Positions 23,022 through 38,300 are shown, counted from the first letter of the stretch. The stretch: DNA of 64,000 nt from Vespula vulgaris (GCF_905475345.1 NC_066595.1:3832501-3896500); one strand, 5' to 3'. Numbers and translations are program-made. The notes: generated by a model not told the origin, from the letters alone.

Positions 23022-24764
23022 TTATATAACAATTGATGTAATTGGTAATGTAGTCTCCATCCTGGAGACATTGATGAGATAATTACGTAATATATATCTT
23101 AAGTGTTTGTTTTCTGCTGACAATTTATTACATTCTTTCTTCATCAAAATATTTTCGACTTTTATATGATTATAACGCATCCAAAACTTTTCTAATTTTT
23201 TAAATGGTTTAGATATCTGTATATATACATATATTTTATATATATAAAATTTATATAAAATTTATATTATTAATATAAACACTTACACAATGCATAGTTG
23301 ATTCTTCTACAGTATCTATGTCAGAAGAAATATACATTTTAATAGACACTGATAAAGGTTCTAATTCTGAACATAACTTCATCAATGATAATAGTGCAAA
23401 ACCTTTTTTAGTAATTTTTTCCAAATCCTGTAAATGTAGAAAAAATATAAAAAATAAATTAAATTAGGCATTAATTTCGTTTCTCACCTTTGTGACATTA
23501 TTACAAACAATACTTAATTTCTTTAATTGTGTAGATTCTAAAATCTGATTAGTTCTAAAATTTTTTTTTATCGCCAATGATTTGTTTTTCATAAATTTCA
23601 TTTGATATTTTAATTCACTAATGCTAAACTTCCTTTTTTCTAATAAATTTTCTATTTCATTCTTTACAGTATTAATTGTATTTTGTAATTGTGTACTTAA
23701 TTTTGGATATTGGGTCATTTCAGCAAAATTAGCATCATCTTGCTCTTTTAAAAATTCATATTGTTTTCTCTTAGTTTCTGTAGTTCTATTATATTCTAAC
23801 ATTATCTCATTTAATTGTTTTGATAAACTTTCTATTTTAATAGAAATATTGTTTTGAAGTTCTAACATCATATCTTTTCTCTATAAATAAAAAAGAAAGA
23901 ATATAAAAAAACATTCGATAAAACATAGTCAGTAGATTTTCAAAACGAGAATTATTAATTCAATTTTGTTACCAATGAAATTATATTACAAATATTAATA
24001 GCATTTTGTGATCTTGTTTTTGTTAATATTTTTTCCAATTCTATTTTCTCATTTGTAGTAATAAATTTTATTTCTTTACAAGCCCTTTCCATATTTATTT
24101 TCAATTTATTTAATTCTATAGTTTCTTCACCTTGAATGCTATGCACTTTACAAATGTAATTATCACATAAAGTTCTAAGTTTTTGCCTGTATAGTTCTAT
24201 GACAAAAAAAAATTTTGTTTTTTCAAATTTTTGTAAGGATATATATCTAAAAAATTATAAGCGTAATAATTACCAATAATTTTATCTATTATTCCAATAT
24301 GAGCTTCTTGCAACCTTCTATGATCAATATCTGCCATCTTTATTTCTACATGCAATAACTGTACTATTTTATCCTTATTATTTATCATTCTATCAAAGTT
24401 TTTCCAAAGATACGTTACATCTTCGTAAAATTCTTTACATTTAATCTGACGAAGGATAAATCGCCACTGTTCATTTATTTTTGCTGTATTTAATCTTGAA
24501 AAAGCTTCTTCACGTTTCAGTTTGTTCTAAATGAAAAATTCCATTATCTTAAATATTAGTAAAATGAAAATATATAAAATATTTTATATACGTATATATA
24601 GTTTATTGTCGGGAATATGTTACCTTACTAAAAATTGCTACCAATTGTTGTTTTCGTCTTTTTGCTTCTAATTCTAATTCTGCACGATGTTGCATATAAC
24701 GAACACGTTCTTCTTCACTCATACGAGCAAACTTATTAACTTTACCTTTTCTTTTTAATGGCAT
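23022..24764 (-). CDS. DRC2: dynein regulatory complex subunit 2 (CCDC65)
   Basis: Exons 24764-24624, 24526-24274, 24196-23973, 23880-23488, 23427-23287, 23216-23022 give 448 aa (human CCDC65 is 484). It is a coiled-coil subunit of the nexin-dynein regulatory complex in motile 9+2 axonemes; in insects this mainly means the sperm flagellum. Evidence: a basic MPLKRKGKVNKFARMSEEE start, then a KLKREEAFSRLNTAKINEQW-type block matching the family N-terminus, long Glu/Lys/Leu coiled coil, and a C-terminal KFWMRYNHIKVENILMKKE block that corresponds to the family FWKRYNKVKLE motif. Expression is probably restricted, unlike its housekeeping neighbours. Confidence 0.9.
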
Positions 24765-25594
24765 TTTTCGTTTATATTAAATTATTTAATATATTTATAT
24801 CAAATACAAAGGAGATATTTTTTGGCTTAATACGACGTTTGGATATATAAATAATACTTGTTATAATATATAATATATTATGTTTTATAAATATAAGTTA
24901 AATTTAAAAACTTATAAAAACTGATTTGCACGATATGTTTAGTACTGATAAATATGCAATACGTAACTTGTACTACTGTATCGCACGCAATAATGTAACG
25001 GAGCTGTACTTGTTTGATCAATTCTGTTATCACTAATGCGCCCACACATACACATATATGCATATATATATTATAAAATTGGAAGAGTATAAATTATTGT
25101 AACCATATAAATAGCTATAAAAATATTGACATACATCTTAAAAAAAATATCGCAATTTTTGTGTAAGTTTAAGTTAAATAACAATATTACGTTAAATACT
25201 TTGTATCGTCATAATTAATACTTATTGTAACTTAGCTATGCTAATAGCGCTAAAACATTATAAAAAATTCATATATTATATACAAGAAAAATCGTGATTT
25301 AAATCTTAATTTGCGATTTTTTCATTACTATATAGTTTCATTGTATATATTAAATCATCATATATAAAACAGGTTCTTATGCACTTTGGCTAAATTTTAT
25401 AACGTGGCAAGTTGTTTGGAGTAAGGAACTATAGTGTTAATACCCTGATAAAAAAGATACATTAAAGTGTTGTATAATCTCAATATGTTTCTCATAATTA
25501 TACTTTCGCGGTAAAAGAATTTTAATTTAATACGGATGATTATAGAAATAGTAACAGCTCTTACTCTTGCTTATTCAGTATATAACATGTATCA
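24765..25594. other. spacer between DRC2 and SWAP70
   Basis: AT-rich. It contains the likely SWAP70 3' UTR and the DRC2 promoter (both genes are on the minus strand). A short minus-strand ORF at 24878-25063 has no recognisable feature. Confidence 0.55.
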
Positions 25595-27951
25595 TCAACA
25601 ATTATTTTGCAATGTCATTGATCTATGGTCAAACTTTTCCACAGACAATGGTCTTTCCTTTGTAGTGGGTATAAAGCTTTGCGTACGTCTAATTCTTTCA
25701 CCACTTTTTAAAGGACGTGTTACAACAATTTGCGCTTCCAATAGAATTTGTGCCTCTTCCGCACGTTTTACCTTTTGTTGTGCTGCACGAAGCTCGGCAT
25801 CTAAACTTTGCTTTTCAGCTTCCAGCATTTGTAATCGCATTTCTGCATCTGTAAATTAATGCTATAGAAGAATTCTTTAATTCATACTTAAGCATAAAAA
25901 TAAAATTCTCAATACCACGTAACTGATGTTCATTTTCTTGCTGTTTACGCTCAAATTCTAGTCTTTTCATTTTTTCCATCTCTAATAAATCTTGTTGTTC
26001 CTGTTGTAATTTCTCTAATTGTTCTCTTCTTTCCCATTCTTCTCTAAGAACTCTTGCTTGAAGATTTCGAACTGTTTGAAAATAACAACATTTGATAAAT
26101 ACTTTTAAAGAAGACAAGAAATTAAGAAATACAGAATATATTTGTCACCTATTTCTTCATCTCTCAATGCTTGCTTTTCCTCTTGTAAAAGAGTTTCTAA
26201 TTTTAATTTAGCTTCTTCCAATTCGTGAACCTTAGCTCCTTCCTCTTTTGACAATGCCTCGAGTTTTCTAGCTTGAATTTCTGCCGCGATTCTAGCTTGT
26301 CTTTCATATTGCAACTCCAGTCTTGTTTTCTCTTTTTCTTGTTTTACTGACTGATAATTTGAAAAATATATATATAAAATCACAAATAACATATATCAGT
26401 TTTAATAACTTACTTGTCTTAAAGATCTCCTTTGATTTGCTAAACTTCTTTGATAACCAATTTTTTCACCTGAATGTTGAATAGCAATTTGTAAAGCTGC
26501 CAACCACTGTAATCTTCCTTTGTGATCATCTGCCACTAATTCTATGCATCTATGTTCAGGTGTACTTAATACGAATCTTCTGTCAGGCTTCCCACCACTA
26601 GTGATTGCATCTGCCCAACAATTTGTACTCAATATTATTGAACCTGATGGTTCTTTTTGTTGAGAATCTTTAAAATATAATAGTTCACCAGGACGAAGAA
26701 CAAACCAAAAATACTTCAAAGTTGGAAGTAAAAAACCTTTCTTCATTAAATATCCCTATAAAAATATGTATTAACAAATAAATATAATTTTTAGATCGCG
26801 TTGTTAGGTGACAATGAATACCTTACTTTTTTCACCACATTTTCTATGTATATTTGATAAAGATCATCTATAGCTTCAGTCAATGCTATGTTATCCAAAG
26901 TTCTACCACCACTATATTTGGATTCCAAAACTGCCAGAAATGTAGGAAACCTTTCAAAGTCATTATTAATGAATATTTGATATAGAATATCTTTATAATG
27001 ATATATATAATTCAAATTGCTTATAATAAAATACCTAAAAGTTCCAATAGCTGCTGATAAAGCTGAAAAGTCTGCTGCATCCCATTGCAATCCTAATGAT
27101 GTTACCAAATGAGAAGCAACTTGAGCTACTTCATCAGTATGCATTGAAATCTATGCAACAAAGAAAGAAACATTGTTTTTTTGAAGATGACATAATAACA
27201 AACAATAAATCACTATAATGATTTGAAATAATAACAAACCATATGATAATCCATATTATCTGATTCTGGCTCAGCCAATAAACAAAATACTCTAAATAAT
27301 TGATAAACGCTATTAGGTTCAAATATTGGATGCGATCTTTCTAAATACATTTTTTTACAGATCAACCAACATATTTCATCTATCCCTTCTTCTAACGATC
27401 TATGTATTTGTATAGAAGTTGCATCAGTAATTGATGAGAAAACCTATAATTATATAATTAATTAAAAACAATAAATTAGTTAAATAATTCAAACAAAATA
27501 AAAGAAAAACTAAATAAATGAACGATTTTACCTCTTTTTGCAAATAAAAAATATATTGGTCAAACGAAAGATTCTGAGTACTACGGTAATGTTCTAGACC
27601 TTTTTCAACACCATATAAGTCCATTAACGTACCGATGTTGGCCGTTAACACCTATAGAAAAAAGAAAAAGTCAAATGTCGAAAAAATAAATACCATTTAT
27701 AAAAAAATTCGTAAAAAATAACGATACGAAAACGTAGCCACACCCGAATATCGAATAATACGAAAATGAAATCCCACGGATCATTTGCTTCTAATCGTAA
27801 GAAATAAAGTCATAACTAAAAATTAAAAAAGAAAACACAAAGAATGACTCACCTTTAACTTCGATTTAGCGACAAGATCAGGCGTATCACTTTGCAACGC
27901 GTGAAACGCGTGCCAAATACTGTTCGTCACATTTTTTAGTAGATGGGTCAT
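25595..27951 (-). CDS. SWAP70: switch-associated protein 70-like (SWAP70/DEF6 family)
   Basis: Exons 27951-27853, 27651-27532, 27443-27240, 27150-27035, 26950-26827, 26755-26414, 26350-26149, 26071-25916, 25848-25595 give 538 aa (human SWAP70 is 585). The family binds phosphoinositides and F-actin and acts as an atypical Rac guanine-nucleotide exchange factor at membranes. An N-terminal EF-hand-like region starts with a segment close to human (IWHAF.AL, KSKLKVLTANI). A PH domain follows (about residues 221-335; GYLMKKGFLLPTLKYFWFVL start), then a long Glu/Arg/Gln coiled coil (about 335-490) and a short RTQSFIPTTKERPLSVEKF tail. The start ATG is supported by the conserved N-terminal segment. 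Confidence 0.92.
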
Positions 27952-28693
27952 TATTCCGACGAAAATGTGCAACAGGTGTTTTTCACTCTACGGCGTTTCT
28001 ATATCCTCATCGTCGTTGCACATATCGAGCAATGAACATTAGCGTGTCGGTGCGTATCAGTGAATGGCGGGGTACATGCAACGCCTCCGCTTGTCTTTTT
28101 TTTTAAACTCGATTAACACAAACTTCATAAGATCTTACGTTTTCCGTTAAAGTAAATTATTCTTTGTTCTTGGTACAAAGGAGGTATAGCCAAACTAGAA
28201 ATTCATTAAATTTAATTATATCGATGAACAAATTTAAATATATGAGTACTTCGATAATACTAACGTGTACACAAATGAATTACTTATTTATTATATTTTT
28301 TAAATTTACGCAGTAATTCTTTAATGCACTTGCATCCTCATTGACGAACTTTTACGTAGATACGGTAGACCGAGGTCGTTGATTTACTTCTGACTAGATA
28401 CATGATAAAAAATTATTCATCAGTTTAGTACAATATGTAATCACTAGAGAGCGTTGTTAAATAACAACGTTGATCAACTTTAATGACACAATAAAAAAAT
28501 ATTTATTTTTTAATTCTAAACTTTATTCGTCGATATAATCTTTTTTAGAAATATTAATGTGCGATTAATGATGAAGTATGTCGTCTTGTAATGAAAACAT
28601 TTCGTATTTATAGTGTGCATGTTTCTGAATTAATTACTTGCGTTGCATTTAGAATATAATAACACGTAGCATTGTAAATTGCAAAAACATACA
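27952..28693. promoter_or_regulatory. divergent SWAP70 / METTL16 promoter region
   Basis: 742 bp between start codons of oppositely oriented genes. The SWAP70-proximal part (about 27990-28100) is GC-richer than the surroundings and is likely its promoter and 5' UTR. Confidence 0.45.
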
Positions 28694-30675
28694 ATGGCAT
28701 TGCGAAAGTTAATGCATCCAAGAAATAAATATAAAAAAGGCCCTAATTTTAAACAACTTGCTCTTTTGTATCCAGAATTTCGCAAAGTTGCAGTTACGGT
28801 AAGAAGAAATATTCAAGTGACGTGATTATGACTAATTAATTGTATTTATGTATGTTATAAATATATATATGTATATATATATACATTAGGACCTCACAGG
28901 AAAAGTGCATATTGATTTTAAAAATGAAGAAACTTTGCGTATTCTTACCAGAGTATTGTTAAAACATGACTTTGATCTCACAGTAAAGATACCGCCAAAT
29001 AAATTAGTACCAACTCTACCTTTACGTTTGAATTATGTTTTGTGGATCGAAGATTTGATGACACATGCCTCTTTCACCAAAATGGAAGATGTTAAAGGCA
29101 TTGATATTGGTAAACAAATGAAACTTTAATCAAGATGTTTTAGAGCTCAACTTTTGATTTATAATAATATAGGTATTTTGTATAGGAACTGGAGCAGTTT
29201 GTATATATCCTTTGTTGCTAGCAAAGATGTATGGATGTTGTATGTTTGGAACAGAAGTTGATGACACAAGTATAGAATCAGCAATAGAAAATGTAAAAAA
29301 TAATAATCTAGGAAATTTAATTCAAGGTACAATTTAATTATTTTATCGATAATATATAAAAATATATATTAAAAAAAATCTTTATTGATTTAGTGATCAA
29401 AGTGGATAAAGATAAAATTCTGAAAGGAACAATAGAAGAAAATGAAACTTTTCATTTTATAATGTGTAATCCTCCATTTTTTGAAACTGAAGATACCTCG
29501 GATAAAGTAATAAAGCAACAACCACCAAGAAATGCTCCTACAGGCAGTAATAAAGAACTAAGTATTGAAGGAGGTGAAAGATTATTTGTAACAAAAATGA
29601 TTGAAGAGAGTATGAAGATAAGTGAAAAGATTAAAATATATAGTTCTATGCTTGGAAAAAAAAATAATTTACTCTACTTTGTCAAGTTATTAAAGAAATA
29701 TAATATAAACAATTTCACATGGACAGAATTTTGTCAAGGACACACAAAACGGTGAATAATATATTTTCTTTAAATTTTGTTACAAAAGTAATATTTACAA
29801 AATTTCTTTGTATAGGTGGGGTTTAGCATGGTCTTTTTTGTCAATAGATGTTTGTGATTTGACAAAAGCACCTGTTATAAGAGAAAGCAGTATCATGGAC
29901 AAATCTTTAAAAGATCACCCCCCTTTGGAAATAATATTTCCCATGCAAGATAAATATGTGCTCATTGACAATGTTATTACAGAATTAAAGAAGATAATTA
30001 GCAACTTGCAGGTAATATAATATTATAAAAATTTCTTTTTCATATTTATACATAGTTCCATCTCTTTTTCTTTTTTTTCCCCAACAGATAAATATAAAAG
30101 AGTTAGGGTTACAAAAAAATACATTGAGTGAATGGGGATGTCAACTCACAGCACAAAATGATACATGGTCGCATGCACGTAGAAAACGTCGTTTAGCTGA
30201 AAGACAAAGTAAAGATTGCAAAGAAGAAAATATAGGAAGTACTATTGTTACAGAGCAAATTAATGTGGACTCTGAAGTTAACACAATACAACATTTGAAT
30301 GTAAAAAATGAAGATACACAGTTCGTCTCTACAAAAGACACAGAAACATCTGATCATAAAGATCCTTTGTTAGTTTTCAATCTATTTCTTAGCATATTAG
30401 AGGATGAACAAGATCCTGAAAAAAACCATGTAAAGATTTGTTTATTTTTCGAAAGTGGAAGTGGTGGCAGAAATGTATTGGAAACATTGAGACAATATTT
30501 GATAAACAAATTAAATGTTCGAATATATTTTCAACAATTCTGTTCTAAAACAAATAAAAAGAGAAGAAAGAAATTCAAGAAAGCAAAGAAAGATCCTCCT
30601 TCTAAGTTAGATATACGAGGAGAAGAAAAAAAACTCAATATTTCGTCAGCCGAGGACAGTGCAGATTCGTCTTAA
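28694..30675 (+). CDS. METTL16: RNA N6-adenosine methyltransferase METTL16
   Basis: Exons 28694-28798, 28890-29109, 29186-29326, 29394-29751, 29816-30011, 30088-30675 give 535 aa. METTL16 methylates adenosine in U6 snRNA and in MAT2A-type hairpins, using S-adenosylmethionine. Visible: a family N-terminus (MALRKLMHPRNKYK), the SAM-binding GIDIGTGAVCIYPLL, TEVDD, and the catalytic NPPF at about residues 181-184, almost the human position (184-187). YSSMLGKK and FTWTEFCQGHTKRWGLAWSF also match. The last exon encodes a Lys/Ser/Asp-rich region and a shorter conserved block (residues about 415-500) that may correspond to the vertebrate C-terminal RNA-binding region. It shares a 0.7 kb divergent promoter region with SWAP70. 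Confidence 0.95.
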
Positions 30676-32395
30676 ATTGTATTACTTTTGTATAACAATG
30701 AGAAACAACATATTTCACACAATAATTTTATCAACATATACAAAAGGTATGTCTAAATCAAGTATTTAACTTTATTTATAATCAAATACTTATAGACTAA
30801 AGTTTCTTTATCGTACAGTTCAGTTTAATCAGTGTTATACATTTTGTAGGGAGTAAAGTTTTAAAATTATATATGGCATGATAATAAATCGCTCATTCAG
30901 TTCTTTCACTACTGTTAATAGACATGATTCTTTATGCATCTAAATACTATTTTTATTTACTATTTATATTGCAATAAAACAGTCTGTTTCGTTTTTCATG
31001 GTAACTTCTAATATTTTGAAGCTAGTCTGTTTCAATCATAACGATTCTAAAAACAAAGCTGAAATATGATATATATATTTTTTTGAAGAGATGTTTTTGA
31101 TCCATGTAATAGAGAAAAAAAGATATTAACACCTTTGTAATAATCACTGATATCTTAGCATTACTTATGGTATAACTAATGATTATATTAAACTAATGCT
31201 ACTCTAGCAGTAATTTGACTAATGAGTTGCATTTGTATGTAGATGATTACAAATGTAATAATGTAGGTGCCATTATGTCACGTTTCTCATTATTGTTTAT
31301 TCTATGCATATTAAAAGGCAAATGCATTATTTATAATGTTCAATATTTTCACAGAAGTAAATGAATTTAAAAAATAATGATCAGGAAGCCCTTTAACGCG
31401 AATTTAATGAAATCTAACTAAGTAAAATTTCATGATATACGAGTGTAAAATGGCATTATACATTTCTTTATCATTGGTAACAAGAATGAAACACAATATA
31501 AGTGTATTTTTATGACACAAAATGATCACTTTTCAAAATATACTAATGAAGTATACTATGTATAACTATAAAAAAGAGAAAACAAATGACTTACATGTTA
31601 ATAACGTGTCAATGAACATTCATAGTTCATTAAAAAAAAAAAAAGAAAAAAAAATACAAACACTGTCTTAACATTTTCGTTAAATCTCCTCTCACAAACA
31701 ATCACTAATATAAAGAACATTAAAAGTAAGACAAAATAAATCAACAAATAATCAAAATTTGATGCATCTGTGTGAGTACATGTTCGTGCGCGCGCGTGTA
31801 TATGTTACGATATAGTTTTGCCATGATGAAAGTATAAATATTCGAGGCCTTAGAAAAATGCTTTGCAATTATGAAAACTTCTTGTTCTTCGATTTCAATG
31901 AATTTTTCAATTACACGTAGACCTTCTTTTATATCTATCAAATGAATTTACCACATTGGTAAATTTTCTCCTTGTAAGAGATAAGATCTCTTTGAACGTT
32001 ATTTACATCAAACAACAATTCAATTTGTTTATTGTATGTGATTATGATATAGAAGGGCTAAGTAAAATCTGCAACATTTTAAAGAATGAATGTCACAGAT
32101 TTGATGAAAGTATGTTTTTTTTCTTTTTTTGCAAATGCGTTCCTTCCCACATATTGATTACGACTTTGAAACACTGCACTGCAAAAGTTCCAACATTATA
32201 GCACTATAAACAAATATAATGCACTATTTGACAATCCTATTACAAAGACACTGCCCCACTCCGATTTTATTCCAATCGTATATGTGTTCGTATAAGCGTT
32301 ACCTTTCGGAAGGACAAACGCGGGCATGATGAGAGAGACTAGGATTTGAAAATGATACTACTAACTCTTTCTATCTCTGTACGCGCACAAAAAGC
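30676..32395. other. convergent METTL16 / clu 3' region
   Basis: 1.7 kb without a gene, AT-rich. It probably holds the METTL16 3' UTR and a long clu 3' UTR. Open frames at 31741-31941 and 31956-32201 are short and lack family features. Confidence 0.5.
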
Positions 32396-35300
32396 TCAGC
32401 TTTCTGCCATGACCGGTTCTAATGTTGCTTTAGTCTCTTCTAGCTTTTTTCCTTCTGACTTTTGTTCAACTTTTCGATTCTCCTTCTCGTTCTTTTTGCT
32501 TTCAGTAGCTTCGATAGCTTTGCTTTCGTTATCTGGTGATTGTTCTTTCTGTCGCTTTTCAATCTCTGCTTTGAAATTTTCAATATCTTGTTGACTGATT
32601 TGTACAAAAAGAATACCATTTATAACATTCAACATATCGAGAACCGAACCCATGCTCGGTGGTTGCACCTGAATAGGTGGCAATGTAACTCCTGACTTTC
32701 CCGTGTAAATTTCATTCATCTTCTTTTGTAATACCACAGCTTGTTGCGTAAGATGTCTCAGACAATCACTACTTTCTTTTGTTTTTTCATGATCTTCGCC
32801 TAATTGTTGTTTATAAATTGCGTAAGTTTCCTTTTCATTGTTTAAGGCTGCACGGAAATCACCCATACATGATTGGGTCCTTGCAACAAGATGATAGGAT
32901 ACTGCTACTTTTAAAGAACGCGGACCATGATAACGAAGATTTAAATCCAGAGCATGTTCCAAGAATCTAAGCGATAATTCATACTCTCCAACGGCATGTA
33001 ATATTAAAGAAATGTTACTCTGTAAGTATATAAGAAAAAGTCAAGTTTTAATTACAACGTAATATTTATCCTAACAAACATCTATGTTACTTACATCAAG
33101 AAGAGCTACTTCTGGGTGATCTTCTCCACAAACTAACAATGCGAGATAACGTGCTCTATATAGTAATCGTAACGACACGGAGACTTGACCATTTGCAAAA
33201 GAATATAATGCGAGATGAATCTATTAATGAGAAAAAAAAAATAAATTTCCAACAATGTTACGAATCTAGCAGTAAGAAAAGAATATAAATTTCCGACAAT
33301 ATTTAAATAAATACGATTATAGAAAGGAATTCATTTCGTTTCAAACACTTACATATTCCGTGATAGTATATGGATGATCTATACCATTCACTCTTTCTGA
33401 CATAAGTACAGCTTTTTGTTGGGTTGCTAACGCTTCTCCATGATCTCCCATTATATAATTCAACCTTGCAAGCATTCTAAGGCATTGTGCAATTTCAGGA
33501 TGCATGGCTCCATAAACATTGTTCAATAAATTTAATGCTTCACTAATTAATTCATATCCATCCTTCAAATAACCTTGTTGAATCTTGCTCTGTCCAGTTG
33601 TATAAAAATTATAAGCATCACTAGCCTGTAATAATATTAAACGATTGTTGTCTTTTATTTTTATTCTTTTTAATGTCATGTACTTTTTTGTGCACTAAAT
33701 TTGTGTACTCACCCTAGGATTGATATGTTTAACAACAGGAAAAATATTCAAGATGTCTTCCTCAAAGAACGTGGCTCTATTTCTATTTTCAAAATTGTAT
33801 TCACGAAGTAATATCTGAATACCCGTTTTTATGCAGAAACCACGAAGCAAAGAAATCTTTTGCAAATGGAAATGTTCGATCGTAGCGTCCAATGATTCCG
33901 GGGTTGGTGTTTCCCAATCATAATAACTTTTCAGATCTGCTTTAATTTGTTGCCAAAGTGATTTTGGTGTCAAAGATGCCCATTCAACTTCCGACTGTTG
34001 TGGTCCATTGTTTCTACCTTTTCTTTTATTACGTCTTTTTGCTGTTTTGCTTTGCAACTGAAAATAAACAATAGTTATCGTGCGTACAAATATTATTTTT
34101 CTTTTTTTATACGTCGTATAAAATGTTTTACATACTTCTTCAAGATTTTGTTGAGGATGTATGATTTGTGCTGAAGATAGCAAACAATTTAAGAAATGAC
34201 TGATAGCTGCCGAAAGACTCATTAATTCTGTACCCTGAAATATGAAATAATGTTAGATAGAGACAGAGCAAAAGAGAGAGAACACTTTTTCGTAATTTTT
34301 TATCAATACTATTTTGATAATTCACCTGCATATAAGATGTAAAAATATGTTTTGCTGAACGTAAAATAAGTTCTGAAACGGCAATACGATTGAGATATCG
34401 TAATTGAGGTACTGCAGCTAACATGACTGCTAATTTTCCAAGGTAACGAACGTTGATACCTCTACCATGTAGAGCTTCTATTAAAGTGCTACCATCCATG
34501 GCAGCAGCCGTATGATCTAAACATTCTCGAATCTAAAATTAAAATTAATTTTCAGTGAATTTAAACGTAGTGAACATGAAAACATAGCGTTGTTATTATA
34601 TGTAAACAGACTCACGAAAGTTGGGAGTTGTATGGTCAAGAGAAAATCTGCAGCATCTTTGACTAATTGTTTTTGTTTCTTCAACGCAACGCCATTTGGA
34701 TCTGGATGACGCACTCCAGGCGAGAAAACATCCGGATTAAATCTTACATCAAATTCCGCATCTCGTAAACTTCCAACAGCTGCTGCAGCTCTACGAACTA
34801 TTTCTTTAGTACTTTCTTCCACTATTAAAAAAAAAGAACAAAAAAAAATTGCAAAGAAAAAATATACAAATGACATTAAGTACATCTATGTGCTACATAT
34901 ATATAAGTATGTAAATGAATATGTGATACATACATTCTTGTTTTTCACCGCCTGTTATAGAATCAGTAATGCTCTCAACAATTTTTTTAGCTTCATCAGC
35001 CTCAATTAGAGACTGAGCTGAGACTTCTTTATTACTGTCAATTGCCACAGCATTTGCTTCTTCTTTTTTATTTTCCTGAAATTACCGATTGTTCTGAATA
35101 AAATATTTAATAGTCATTGTTACAAAAAATATCCGCAAATTGTATTACCTTTGAGGAAGATTCTTTTTCTTTCTGAGACTTCCGAGCAGATGTAAGTTGT
35201 TGAAGATGAACAGCAGCATGTTTGATGAATTGAACATACCTAGCTTCCACGAAGGAATCGATTAATTCTTGACGAAGACAAGCCAATTTGTGTTTATGTT

Positions 35301-38300
35301 CAATAGGAAACCCTAACGCTCTTGCTTCCTTACTTAATTCAACGCCTTCCACTAAACAAAGTAAACAAGATTTTTAAAAATTCTAATTGTCTATTAACGT
35401 AAGTACTCGTGTAAATTAACTTACATTTTAAGAAATTAACATCGGGCGGAAAAGTCCTTAGTAAATCTAGAACATAATGTCGAGAATCATTTCCAATGAT
35501 ACCCTTACATTCCACACTACTACAAAGTTCAACTTCCTCTCCAGTGTCGTTAATTACTTTATGAGGCAATATTTTTAATTGTTGTCCAGCTTTGTTTAAC
35601 TGTAAAGATAAATATTTACAATACAAAAATATACAAACTATGCTAATAAATACGCACAAAATTTATGTAGATTTATTATACACACGTACTAATTCAATAT
35701 ATTTCGGATGTGTAAGAACGGTTTTCCCAAAATCTATAGAACCATATACAACAGATTGTTCTTGTTCGCGTTCTAAGATTCCTGGGATAATAGATTGAGC
35801 AGTAACACGGTAGCCTCTGCAAAGAGTGACAACAGAATGAGTCAAAATGGAAAAATCAGTTATCAATGAAATTTTTTTAATTTCTACACAATTACATAAA
35901 ATTATAAGAAACATATATACATACATATATAGATATATAGATATATATATAAATATATATATATGTTTCGATATACCTATAATCGATAACAACTGTGCCA
36001 AGAGTATAGAGTCCAAGTAAATCAACAGCAGCATAAACTCTAACGCCTTGCAAGTCATTACGAGGAGCAACGAAAGCGGCAGCATCACCTCCGAGTTCCT
36101 TGTAATGATCTCGTACATCAAAGCCTAAAGAGAAAAAAATGTTGTTCCAAATAAACATTTGCATCTTTGCTTCCTCGCCCGGATTTATAGCCATGACATT
36201 GCCATCGATTACAGCTACCGCGCCTCGAGTCGCTGCAGCAACAAAATCACTGTGAACCTAAAGAGACATTTTTTCGATACCATCAAATTTACAAATATGC
36301 TATCAAAAAGACTGTCTTAAGAAAAGAAAATAAACCTTGAAAATGGCGCGTTCTCTTAATAATCTCTCAGGCAAATTTTTGCGAGGTAATTCTCTGGTAG
36401 TTTGCAATTCTTCGTTCCAATCTCGTGTTTGTCCTGGGATGTGTTCTTCGTAGCCTAATTTTGATGAGAAAGCTATAAAGAAGAATGAAAGAATGTAACA
36501 AAAAAAAAAGAAAAAAAAAAGAAAAAAGAAAGAAGAAAAAAAATTAAAAAGATCGTAATTAATCTTATAATACTCGTTACTCGAAAAGAGTCATTACACA
36601 TTTATGATTAGAACTTACTGTCCTCGGCACGTATAGCGTCAATAGTGTGCTCGGTTTGTGGAGCACTCCATGCATATAGTTGATAGGGTGTCGCAACTCT
36701 TTCGAAAGGATGTCTCTGCGTTCTCCGTCTCTGCATGGCAGCGAAGCCTCGCTTGAAAGCTGGACTCAATTGGTTCAACAACTCGATCAAACTATGGCAC
36801 AGATGACTCGGCGTTGCTGGTTTTGGATTAAATACCTCCTTTGTTGACTGATTAACAAAGAAACCCCTAGCACAGGCCGTTAAATAATACTGCTTATCTT
36901 CCAGAGTTATAACGTGTAAGTATAGAAGATCACCATGTAATTTTCTGTGACCTGGGGGTGGATTCCACCCGGACGTTGTTAACACCTGTAAATAATAAAA
37001 TAGATATTGTATATAATAATAACGACTTATTAATAATTCTACAATAAACATATACGATATCGGATAACAAATCCTTACTTTTAGGCATGGTGGACATTTT
37101 TGTTCTTTAGCTTGAGGTTGCAAAGGCAATAAAGGCCTATCTTTACAACCAGGTATAATGTAATCCGGTGGAGTGCAATCGACCGAATCCGCTCGCGTTT
37201 TCTTTTTCTCTAGAATATCGCCATTGGTAACAACGTTTAGGAACGATAAACTACTACATTCAACGCCGTTATAAGCGTCTGTAGGATCTACGGATTTCAA
37301 CAAGTCTCGAACGTGTCGCACGTGTATACGAGCTTCCCGCATCGTGTAGGGTTCTTCGACGACCTTAATAATAGAACCTTCTTTTAGGCCCTCGATATTT
37401 TTCAACTCTGCGAAGTTATCCAATGTGTTCCCGTCGAGTTGAAGGGAGAAACAGGTACGATGACAAGTGTCCTCGCGATCCATAAGTAATTGGTGAATTT
37501 CCTAAGGATTAATAATGTCTTAGCATTAAAATATGAAGGATTTCGTAGAGATAATATTTTTTTTATTTATTTTATATATATATATATATATATATAAAAT
37601 GATTATTATCATACCTGTACCAATTCCATGCTGGACACTTGAATATCGAATGGCTCGGCGCCAGGGCTAACGATTTTAACAGTAAATCCCATATCTTGGA
37701 TATAAACAACCTCTTGCTCGTTGACCGCATCTTTCTCTTTATCCTTGTCTTGTTCCTTATCAAGCTTTTCATCCTTTGTATCCTTTTCCTTCTCCCCTTC
37801 CTTCGTAGCTTCAACCTCGCCCTTTTCTACAACATTCTCTGCGATCGTACTCGTGCTACCGCTTTCTTCACCGTTCTGCTTCACTTCTAAAAAAATAAAA
37901 CGCGCGTCATGTTTTTTTTTATTAATTCGTAAAAATATACTATCTTTTAAATATTTTGATTATTTCATTGTGAACATGCAGACGTTCTTGGTACTACCAC
38001 AACTTGCATTTACCAATGCACTTATAAATAAACATCAATGTAAATAGTACGCACTCAAATGCCGTACTATTTTTATCGATCCCATGTTTGCAATATATCT
38101 GTCTATATAGATATATTTCAGAACGGACATCGATCTTAGATCCATTATGATTATCTAACAAATAAAATTTGAAAATTCAGCTTTGATTTTTTTTTGTTTC
38201 AATAAAAAAAAATTAAATTAAAAAAATAGAATAGAATAAAAAACATGAAATAAAAAAAAAACTTGGCAGAAAATTCTTCGGGAAGTTTAATTTTATCGCA

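Noticed and set aside
36985..37079. Open frame continuing through the clu intron between two exons
   Set aside because: The intron has no in-frame stop, but it has a clean GTAAGG donor and ACAG acceptor, and the inserted residues are absent from the CLU family. It is treated as an intron.
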